Positions 1-4,449 of a stretch of DNA of 5,580 nucleotides are shown here, in pieces (the first letter of the stretch is position 1; every line of letters starts with the position of its first letter). A model generated the notes under the pieces. That model did no database searches, had not been told where the DNA came from, and saw nothing but the letters and a program-made list of their open reading frames with translations. Source of the DNA: Promethearchaeota archaeon. Its GTDB lineage: Archaea > Asgardarchaeota > Lokiarchaeia > Sigyniarchaeales > SOKP01. The DNA is taken from contig JAUWNA010000151.1 in assembly GCA_030612905.1 (NCBI GenBank), positions 1 through 5,580 on the forward strand, written 5' to 3'. The position numbers and the translations under genes were made by a program.

Positions 1-145
1 AGTTAAACCAAGTATTACTCGAAAAAATATTCGGAAGTTAATAAGCAAAGGTTAAATCACTATAAAGGAAGTACACAATAATAGAACAATAACTTTAACT
101 GAAAGCGGAAGAAAAGAATCAGTAAAATTTAAAAAGAAATAGAAG
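1..145. other. A+T-rich flank, no gene assigned
   Basis: This is the 3' flank of the minus-strand tRNA cluster. Plus-strand frame 2 is open from the left edge to a TAA at 53-55, and frame 3 is open to a TAA near 39-41. Either could be the tail of a gene lying to the left, but fewer than 18 codons are visible and they match nothing I recognise. I see no repeat, RNA fold or promoter that I would defend. Confidence 0.5.
131..135 (-). terminator. Oligo-T stretch after tRNA-Asn
   Basis: Read on the minus strand, the first T-rich run after the end of tRNA-Asn contains five consecutive T, about 11 bases past the discriminator base. Archaeal RNA polymerase commonly terminates at oligo-T runs without a hairpin, so this is a plausible end for the Glu-Asn transcript. 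The surroundings are A+T-rich throughout, so the run could be chance. Confidence 0.3.
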
Positions 146-155
146 CGCCCCGAGC

Positions 156-214
156 TAAACCAAACTTCGGAAATCGATTGTTTTATGGTTCTCGTATTGC
201 CCAGAGGTTAGTCA
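156..214 (-). other. Intron 3 of tRNA-Asn (3' side of T-stem), borders approximate
   Basis: About 59 bases separate the T-loop from the last two T-stem bases. Joining TGT (217-215) to GC (155-154) gives a T-stem GCATG/TGTGC with five pairs, two of them G-T, directly before the acceptor strand. That places the intron near position 63/64. Inside it, CTAACC (211-206) can pair with GGTTTAG (161-155) if one T is bulged. I found no strict bulge-helix-bulge, so the cut sites may shift by a few bases. A long insertion here is certain; its exact ends are not. Confidence 0.6.
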
Positions 215-244
215 ACAAATCGAACATGCGACCATTCGGTTAAC

Positions 245-271
245 TTCCGGAACAGTGATAAATCACCGTTT
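245..271 (-). other. Intron 2 of tRNA-Asn (between positions 33 and 34)
   Basis: This 27-nt intron is flanked by exon ends CT (273-272) and GTTAA (244-240). It folds as a strict bulge-helix-bulge. A four-pair central helix joins TCGG (277-274) to CCGG (250-247). The bulge CTA is cut after CT, and the bulge AAG is cut after AA. An eight-pair intron hairpin joins AACGGTGA (270-263) to TCACTGTT (258-251) around a four-base loop. Cutting the second-third phosphate of each bulge, as archaeal splicing endonuclease does, yields exactly the Asn anticodon loop. Confidence 0.85.
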
Positions 272-286
272 AGCCGAGCGCTCTAC

Positions 287-313
287 TTTACCGAGCACAC
301 CGAATTGATGCCC
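287..313 (-). other. Intron 1 of tRNA-Asn (D-loop), borders approximate
   Basis: A normal D-arm would read GCTC-AGTTAGTGG-(G)TA-GAGC, but about 27 extra bases separate the GG from GTAGAGC. Within the insert, GGGCA (313-309) can pair with TGCTC (297-293) to make a hairpin. I could not find a strict bulge-helix-bulge with four clean central pairs, so the ends may be off by about 3 bases. The core resembles the D-loop intron of the neighbouring tRNA-Glu. Confidence 0.65.
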
Positions 314-369
314 CCACTAACTGAGCTATCGAGGCAGATTATATTCCAATGCTTTACACCAATTTCTGG

Positions 370-477
370 TGGTGCTTCTGCCGGGATTCGAACCAGGGTC
401 ACCAGGGTGAAAGCCTAGCATGCGGAGCCCGAGACACGATTGATATGTCAGGTTTGGCCGAGCTACACTACAGAAGC
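370..477 (-). tRNA. tRNA-Glu(TTC) with one D-loop intron and encoded CCA
   Basis: The acceptor strand GCTTCTG (477-471) pairs perfectly with CAGAAGC (380-374), followed by discriminator A (373) and CCA (372-370) in the DNA. The anticodon stem CTAGG (417-413 with flank) pairs with CCTGG around loop CTTTCAC, giving anticodon TTC (411-409) for Glu. The D-arm GTGTAG...GGCCAA...GCATG follows the archaeal tRNA-Glu pattern once a 30-base insert is removed. The T-arm CCTGG-TTCGAAT-CCCGG has one T-C mismatch in its middle pair. The mature molecule is 75 nt without CCA. It is the upstream member of a Glu-Asn pair. Confidence 0.92.
424..453 (-). other. Intron of tRNA-Glu (between positions 21 and 22)
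   Basis: This 30-nt intron lies between exon ends GGCCAA (to 454) and GCATG (from 423). It fits a bulge-helix-bulge. The central helix joins GGCC (459-456) to GGCT, with one G-T pair. The bulge AAA is cut after AA and the bulge CCG after CC. An inner GACA/TGTC helix (449-446 with 437-434) caps the intron. Removing it restores a standard archaeal tRNA-Glu D-arm. Confidence 0.8.
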
Positions 478-639
478 GTTTCTAAAATAATAAATTTTTT
501 TATTCTTTGAATAAAAGAAAGTTTAAAACTATTATTTTGATACACTTTCTAATTAACGTTTGATTTTAAATTTTTTTATAATAGAAAAAGAAATGATTAC
601 CTTATTAATAATATGCTATTTTTATTGTTGTAAATTAAA

Positions 640-724
640 TGCGGGAAGAGGGATTTGAACCCTCGAACTCCTCTGAGACTGGATTCTAAGTCCAGCGCCG
701 TAGACCAGACTTGGCAATTCCCGC
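640..724 (-). tRNA. tRNA-Leu(TAG), no intron
   Basis: The acceptor GCGGGAA (724-718) pairs fully with TTCCCGC (647-641), with discriminator A (640). The D-stem is GCC/GGC. The anticodon stem CTGGA/TCCAG encloses loop CTTAGAA, so the anticodon is TAG (688-686), reading CUA and related leucine codons. A long variable arm follows, as expected for a class II tRNA, and then T-arm GAGGG-TTCAAAT-CCCTC. The length is 85 nt and CCA is not encoded. It is on the same strand as tRNA-Glu, 162 bases away, so it probably has its own promoter in the A+T-rich DNA at 725-770, although no single TATA box stands out. Confidence 0.96.
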
Positions 725-911
725 ATTAAAATAACAAATATTGTAGTTAATTTTGTATTTAAAATGCGAAAAACTAAATAAATTTTTTAGTTAATTAAAA
801 GAAGAATTTTATTTGCGATCAAAAAGATAGTTGAAAATAAAAATAAGAAATATTTAAGAATTAAGATTATTGTTATTAAAGCAGATAGAATTATAAGTTT
901 AGATAAAAAAG

Positions 912-916
912 TTAGG
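912..916 (+). promoter_or_regulatory. Weak Shine-Dalgarno-like site of the roadblock gene
   Basis: TTAGG lies 7 bases before the ATG at 924, followed by a T run. The AGG(T) core can pair with the 16S rRNA 3' end. Several TATA-like stretches lie upstream (about 848-858, 872-881 and 891-897). The first two would give a leader containing this site, while the last would give a nearly leaderless transcript. I cannot choose among them. Confidence 0.35.
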
Positions 917-923
917 TTTTTTT

Positions 924-1922
924 ATGAGTGTAAGAGATTCGTTAATAAAATATTTGACTACAATCTTGAGGGCAGCTCAAGGTACAGTTTTAGTAGTTTT
1001 ATGTGATTTGAATGGGCTTTCTATAGCTAAAATTGGAAGGAAAAGCGATATTGAGATAAATCCTAATCGTATTACTAGTTTAGCTTCAGCGGCGTTTTCT
1101 GCGACCGAAGAAAGTTGGGAAGATATGAATATTAAGGATCAGGTTATTTCATTCTCATTTTTTGACAAGGTTTGCTTAATAACAATTAGGATAAATCAAA
1201 CTCTCTTAACAATTGTTCATGATTATCACAAAGAATGGCCTTTAGATGCAGATAATTTAGCAAGTTCTATGTATTATATAAAACAGAAATTAGGAGATTT
1301 TTTTGGTAGTAATAATGAAACTGAGAGAGATCTTGAATATTTTTCAAACAAAGTACGAAGTGCGATTTATCTCTTTGGTATGGGGTCAGAAGTTCCCTTC
1401 GTATCTTATTCTCCAGAAAAATTTGATTCTACTAATCTTTTACCGGCAATAAGTTATGTTTTGGACTCAATACAAAACCCTATATATATTAGGTATAGTC
1501 TTGTAAGCTCAACAGGTTTGACCTTAGATGCTAGAGAAGTTAGTGGCAAAAATTTACCAATTTCGGTTGAGGCGTTTTCTGCCAGTGCTAATGTAGCTTT
1601 TCAAAAAATGAAAGAAGAATCTGAAAGCAGCTCAATAGGTGAGTTATTGTGTTATATAGCAATTTCTGGGCAAGATCCTGAAAATTTTTACGGAATTATT
1701 ACTTGTCCTTCTGGAAAATTAAAGTTTTCTGAAGTGGAGGGGACTTTAAACGTGGAAGAGATTTCTTTTATAGGTCTCTTCACATTAACATACGGGGGGA
1801 TTCCAATTATGTGTGAATCCCGAAATATCATATTTTCAATATTGAAAATAATTGGGACTGAGCAAACTACTGAAAACTTTATCAAATCTGTAAACGTATT
1901 AACTAGCTTTAAATATGATTAA
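924..1922 (+). CDS. Tandem roadblock/LC7 domain protein
   Basis: This is a 332-residue protein with no signal peptide or membrane segment. Residues about 8-127 have the roadblock pattern: two strands around the turn CDLNGLSIAKIGR (27-39), a long helix rich in small residues (50-66, ITSLASAAFSATEES), two more strands (74-99) and a closing helix (109-127). Residues about 175-310 repeat the plan: YSLVSSTGLTLDAR (191-204), helix 212-231 with EAFSASANVAFQKM, then strands 240-262. Roadblock/LC7 proteins, such as bacterial MglB and the eukaryotic LAMTOR/Ragulator subunits, dimerise and act as platforms or GAP partners for Ras-like GTPases. Having both halves in one chain could let it form a pseudo-dimer on its own. 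No GTPase is encoded in the window, so the partner is unknown. It overlaps tsr3 by 8 bases, implying co-transcription. The ATG at 924 is the only good start and precedes the first domain closely. The second domain is assigned with less certainty. Confidence 0.82.
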   Translation: MSVRDSLIKYLTTILRAAQGTVLVVLCDLNGLSIAKIGRKSDIEINPNRITSLASAAFSATEESWEDMNIKDQVISFSFFDKVCLITIRINQTLLTIVHDYHKEWPLDADNLASSMYYIKQKLGDFFGSNNETERDLEYFSNKVRSAIYLFGMGSEVPFVSYSPEKFDSTNLLPAISYVLDSIQNPIYIRYSLVSSTGLTLDAREVSGKNLPISVEAFSASANVAFQKMKEESESSSIGELLCYIAISGQDPENFYGIITCPSGKLKFSEVEGTLNVEEISFIGLFTLTYGGIPIMCESRNIIFSILKIIGTEQTTENFIKSVNVLTSFKYD

Positions 1923-2376
1923 ATCTAATTTAGAAGAATCTATTCCTAAACTGTTTTGTCTCCATTTTAATGAATGCGATAGGAAAAAATGCACAGCCTT
2001 AAAATTATCAAGGCTCCGTTTACTAAAAATAGTGCCTAAAATTAGAGGTAGAAACTATAATGCTATTTTTTTAAATCCCTTTTCTAAAAAAGTAATAAAT
2101 GATAGCGATAGGGAGATTATTTTGAAGTACGGTCTTATTGTCGTTGATTGCTCTTGGAAGAAAATTTTCAATTTTAAAAACTTTGACTTAAAAAACAGCA
2201 GAAAATTACCACCACTTATCGCTGCAAACCCCGTAAATTATGGCAAAGTGGAAAAATTGAGCTCTGTTGAGGCATTAGCGTCAGCGCTTTATATTACAAA
2301 TTTTCATACTTACGCTGATTTAATACTCTCAAAATTTTCATGGGGAGTTGAATTTAAAAAATTGAATAAATTTTAA
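1915..2376 (+). CDS. tsr3: Tsr3-type rRNA aminocarboxypropyltransferase
   Basis: This 153-residue protein matches the Tsr3 family along its full length. Landmarks are HFNECDRKKCTALKL (17-31), NPFSKK (54-59), VDCSW (77-81), the signature AANPVNYGK (103-111) with KLSSVEALASALYI (114-127), and FSWG (141-144) near the C-terminus. Tsr3 transfers the 3-amino-3-carboxypropyl group of S-adenosylmethionine to a (pseudo)uridine in helix 31 of small-subunit rRNA, shown in yeast for N1-methylpseudouridine 1191; it is a cytoplasmic ribosome-maturation enzyme. The length is slightly short for the family, but no landmark is missing. The start ATG lies inside the end of the roadblock gene (8-base overlap), without a visible Shine-Dalgarno site, so translational coupling is likely. 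No other in-frame ATG precedes the conserved CDRKKC segment. Confidence 0.93.
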   Translation: MIKSNLEESIPKLFCLHFNECDRKKCTALKLSRLRLLKIVPKIRGRNYNAIFLNPFSKKVINDSDREIILKYGLIVVDCSWKKIFNFKNFDLKNSRKLPPLIAANPVNYGKVEKLSSVEALASALYITNFHTYADLILSKFSWGVEFKKLNKF

Positions 2377-2395
2377 CAAAAATATAGATGGTTTA

Positions 2396-2419
2396 ATAAA
2401 AATAAAAAATTAAAAAAAA
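2396..2419 (-). terminator. T-rich terminator of the thermosome gene
   Basis: On the minus strand the chaperonin stop codon is followed at once by eight T (2419-2412), then six T (2409-2404), then further T-rich sequence. This is the arrangement expected for intrinsic archaeal termination. It lies in the 43-base gap between the convergent stops of tsr3 and the chaperonin gene. No matching T run exists on the plus strand for tsr3. Confidence 0.5.
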
Positions 2420-4024
2420 TTAAACTTCAGAGTGTTTCGAAAGTCCTGAAGCAGCAATTACATCGTCAATTTTTAAAATCATAGAAGCAACTTCGGTCGC
2501 TGATTGAATAGCTTGAGTCAATACCATTAATGGTTCAATAACACCCAGTTTCATCATATCATCAGGTTTACCAGTATCAATATTAATACCGTACGAGTTT
2601 CCTTTATCTGATTCATGTTTTGAACGTAATTCTACAATCAAATCAACAGGATTATACCCCGCATTTTCAACCAATGTTTTAGGGATTATCTCTAGGGCGT
2701 TAGCATAGATTTCAATTGCTAATTGTTCTCTGCCTCCTATTGAACTAGCATAAGCTCTTAATCGTTTAGCTAATTCAATTTCAGAAGCACCGCCCCCCGG
2801 CAAAATGTAAGGCATTTCAATTGCTGCTTTTACTACAGATAGTGCGTCATCGAACATTCTTTCTGCTTCATCCAAAACATGTTCAATCCCAGCCCTTATT
2901 AATATACTCACAGCCTTAGGATCAACACAATCGGATACAAAAATCATATTATCATCCCCAATTTTCTTTTCTTCCACTATTCCGGCATTACCTAAGTCCT
3001 CAGCTTTAATATCGAAGATGTTATTGGCTAATTTTGCATTTGTAGCGCGAGCAAGTTTTTCCATATCAGATCTCTTAACTCTACGAATCGTTATGATGTT
3101 TTCTTGGGCAAGAAAGTTTTGTGCTTTGTCATCAACACCCTTCTGACAAAAAACAACGTTGACTCCAACTTCTTTCAATTTTGTAACGCGAGATTTAAGC
3201 ATTTTCGCTTCTTCTTCAAGAAATTTATTGATTTGATCAGGTGTTTGAATTCTAATCTCGGCATCAAATTCAGTTTTCTGAACTTCGAGAGAGGAGTTAA
3301 TTAATGCAATTTTTGCATCCTTGAAAGATTTTGGCATCATAGGATGTACAATTTCCTTGTCCACTATAATTCCATCTATGATTTTTGTATCTATTAGGCT
3401 TTTTCCCTCTTTTTTTATCATTTGAATTTGATCCAAATCGATTAAAATACCTTCTCCACGTTTTTCTTTTATTTGGTTTACCGCTTTAACAGCAATATCT
3501 GCAAAATGACTTTTAACTCCCGTAATTAATTTGCTATTCATTGAAGTTCCTGCAACTTTCAATAAAATCTCTTTATCGTTGATATCAATTTTAGTAGCTA
3601 GTTCTTTCAATATTTCCTTAGACTTTACTAAAGCTTTTCTATATCCCCTAATTATTATCGTTGGGTGAACTGATTGATCCATTAACTCTTGGGCAAGATT
3701 CAATAATTCTCCAGAAATTATAACGCTCGTAGTAGTTCCATCACCAACTTTATCGTCTTGCGTTTTAGCAACTTCGACTATCATTTTAGCCGCGGGATGT
3801 TCGATATCAATAGTGTCTAAGATCGTTGCACCATCGTTCGTTATTGTTACATCTCCTAAAGAATCAACAAGCATTTTATCCATACCTTTAGGACCAAGTG
3901 TTGTTCTTACTGCTTCTGCTACTGCTTTAGCTGCCGCTATATTATTTTTTTGGGCATCCCTTCCTTGTTTTCTTTCTGTACCTTCCTTTAAAATAATAAT
4001 CGGGACGCCACTTAACTGTGCCAT
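2420..4024 (-). CDS. Thermosome subunit (group II chaperonin)
   Basis: This complete 534-residue subunit belongs to the double-ring ATP-dependent chaperonin that folds proteins in the archaeal cytoplasm, homologous to eukaryotic CCT/TRiC. The equatorial ATP site is intact: TTLGPKGMDK (41-50), NDGATIL (63-69) and GDGTTTS (94-100) in the N-terminal part, and FDDAL (391-395, likely catalytic Asp 393), GGGA (410-413) and NAGYNP (454-459) in the C-terminal part. The intermediate domain flanks an apical domain at about 215-370. The apical domain contains the long helical protrusion (about 244-285) that acts as a built-in lid and replaces GroES. The length is normal for the family. The N-terminus starts with the usual MAQLSGVPIIILKEG, and the start is supported by a Shine-Dalgarno-like site 6 bases upstream. 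The C-terminus ends in KHSEV without a glycine-methionine tail. It is transcribed alone from its own promoter. Whether the ring is homo- or hetero-oligomeric cannot be told from one gene. Confidence 0.98.
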   Translation of the reverse strand: MAQLSGVPIIILKEGTERKQGRDAQKNNIAAAKAVAEAVRTTLGPKGMDKMLVDSLGDVTITNDGATILDTIDIEHPAAKMIVEVAKTQDDKVGDGTTTSVIISGELLNLAQELMDQSVHPTIIIRGYRKALVKSKEILKELATKIDINDKEILLKVAGTSMNSKLITGVKSHFADIAVKAVNQIKEKRGEGILIDLDQIQMIKKEGKSLIDTKIIDGIIVDKEIVHPMMPKSFKDAKIALINSSLEVQKTEFDAEIRIQTPDQINKFLEEEAKMLKSRVTKLKEVGVNVVFCQKGVDDKAQNFLAQENIITIRRVKRSDMEKLARATNAKLANNIFDIKAEDLGNAGIVEEKKIGDDNMIFVSDCVDPKAVSILIRAGIEHVLDEAERMFDDALSVVKAAIEMPYILPGGGASEIELAKRLRAYASSIGGREQLAIEIYANALEIIPKTLVENAGYNPVDLIVELRSKHESDKGNSYGINIDTGKPDDMMKLGVIEPLMVLTQAIQSATEVASMILKIDDVIAASGLSKHSEV

Positions 4025-4030
4025 TTTAAA

Positions 4031-4038
4031 ATCACTTT
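4031..4038 (-). promoter_or_regulatory. Shine-Dalgarno-like site of the thermosome gene
   Basis: The minus strand reads AAAGTGAT, 6 bases before the ATG (4024). GTGAT is complementary to the ATCAC segment near the 3' end of archaeal 16S rRNA, where the ideal site is GGAGGTGATC. The good spacing supports the chosen start codon. Confidence 0.5.
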
Positions 4039-4071
4039 ATTCCAATATTTTAATTCAAAATTTTATATTAC

Positions 4072-4079
4072 TTATATAA
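4072..4079 (-). promoter_or_regulatory. TATA box of the thermosome gene
   Basis: The minus strand reads TTATATAA, close to the archaeal TATA consensus. With the usual 25-27 bases to the start site, transcription would begin near 4050 and give a leader of roughly 26 nt containing the Shine-Dalgarno-like site. A second candidate, TAATATAAAA (4070-4061), would leave a shorter leader. No operator for a heat-shock regulator is recognisable. Confidence 0.45.
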
Positions 4080-4351
4080 TGATCTCTAAGTCATAAAATT
4101 AAAAAAGTTTACGAATATAAATTCTTTCAAATTTCCTTAGTGAAAATGTTTTTAAAGAATGCGTTAAAACTAAGAAATTAGCTCCGTAATTATTTTTCCT
4201 TCACTCATTTATTATTCTCGAGTATATTAACTCAATTGACATATTCCTGAGAGAGGAAATCTTCTTGTAATCTAAAGCCATTATTAACCGGCTCTACTCC
4301 TTATTTTGATGGATAGTTTTTTCATAGGATGATTTTATTTTTAAATAAATT

Positions 4352-4367
4352 GAAAATCGATATAAAT
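4352..4367 (+). promoter_or_regulatory. Putative promoter of the HerA-like gene
   Basis: A purine-rich GAAAATCGA (possible BRE) directly precedes TATAAAT (4361-4367). The start site would be near 4390, giving a leader of about 60 nt that begins in a hairpin (4385-4406). An alternative TATA-like TTTATAAC (4420-4427) would instead start transcription almost at the ATG, giving a leaderless mRNA. That agrees with the lack of a Shine-Dalgarno site before 4450. Confidence 0.35.
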
Positions 4368-4384
4368 TCGCTCTAGCCATCCAG

Positions 4385-4406
4385 TAAACTAAGCTTTTTT
4401 AGTTTA
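4385..4406. repeat. Perfect 8-bp inverted repeat
   Basis: TAAACTAA (4385-4392) and TTAGTTTA (4399-4406) are exact reverse complements around a six-base loop. The repeat lies between the putative TATA box and the start codon of the HerA-like gene. It could be an operator for a dimeric regulator, a 5' leader hairpin, or chance in A+T-rich DNA. Confidence 0.5.
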
Positions 4407-4449
4407 AAATTTTGTGTAGTTTATAACTTTTTAATTAAAACAAGTTAAA

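Larger units (their letters stand above)
146..335 (-). tRNA. tRNA-Asn(GTT), interrupted by three introns
   Basis: The precursor is 190 nt and would mature to about 77 nt. The acceptor strand GCCTCGA (335-329) pairs over seven positions, one of them wobble, with TCGGGGC (153-147), and is followed by discriminator G (146), as usual for archaeal tRNA-Asn. The D-stem GCTC (326-323) pairs with GAGC (283-280). The anticodon stem CTCGG (278-274) pairs with CCGAA (239-235) apart from a C-A at its base. The spliced loop is CT-GTT-AA, giving anticodon GTT (244-242). The variable region TGGTC and the T-arm start GCATG-TTCGATT (229-218) are typical of Asn. The T-stem closes only if bases 217-215 are joined to 155-154. 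CCA is not encoded. It lies 34 bases after tRNA-Glu on the same strand, so the two are probably one transcript. The identity is firm; two of the three intron borders are provisional. Confidence 0.85.
4081..4449. other. Divergent intergenic region, no gene assigned
   Basis: This A+T-rich stretch lies between the thermosome and HerA-like genes. It holds two similar TATA-like motifs in plus orientation, CGAATATAAATTC (about 4112-4124) and CGATATAAATTCG (about 4358-4370), and a small hairpin TTCCT-GAGAG-AGGAA (4244-4258). It also holds a minus-strand open frame of only 26 codons (4201-4281) with no ribosome site, which I do not call. The size and duplicated TATA-like motifs leave room for a small RNA starting near 4145, but no recognisable RNA family or strong fold is present. 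Confidence 0.4.

Noticed and set aside
1..55. Possible C-terminal end of a gene from the left (plus frame 2, 17 codons to TAA)
   Set aside because: Too short to recognise, and another frame is also open at the edge.
267..272. AAA as the anticodon of the 146-335 tRNA (tRNA-Phe)
   Set aside because: Archaea do not use AAA. The bulge-helix-bulge, the Asn-type variable region and discriminator G all point to GTT after splicing.
146..335. Split or permuted tRNA instead of an intron-bearing one
   Set aside because: All parts are in normal order on one strand with short spacers, so ordinary introns explain it.
1688..1885. Minus-strand open frame inside the roadblock gene
   Set aside because: It is antisense to a gene with clear domains and has no recognisable protein pattern.
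3104..3304. Plus-strand open frame inside the chaperonin gene
   Set aside because: It is a shadow of the strongly conserved thermosome frame.
3813..4079. Plus-strand open frame opposite the chaperonin N-terminus
   Set aside because: It is a shadow of the conserved ATP-site region; its hydrophobic look comes from the complementary codons.
4201..4281. Minus-strand 26-codon open frame in the divergent spacer
   Set aside because: It has no ribosome site, and its length is expected by chance in A+T-rich DNA.
4305..4340. C/D-box guide RNA (TGATGG and GGATGAT resemble box C)
   Set aside because: No box D (CTGA) lies downstream at a suitable distance. The only CTGA in the spacer is upstream at 4247-4250.
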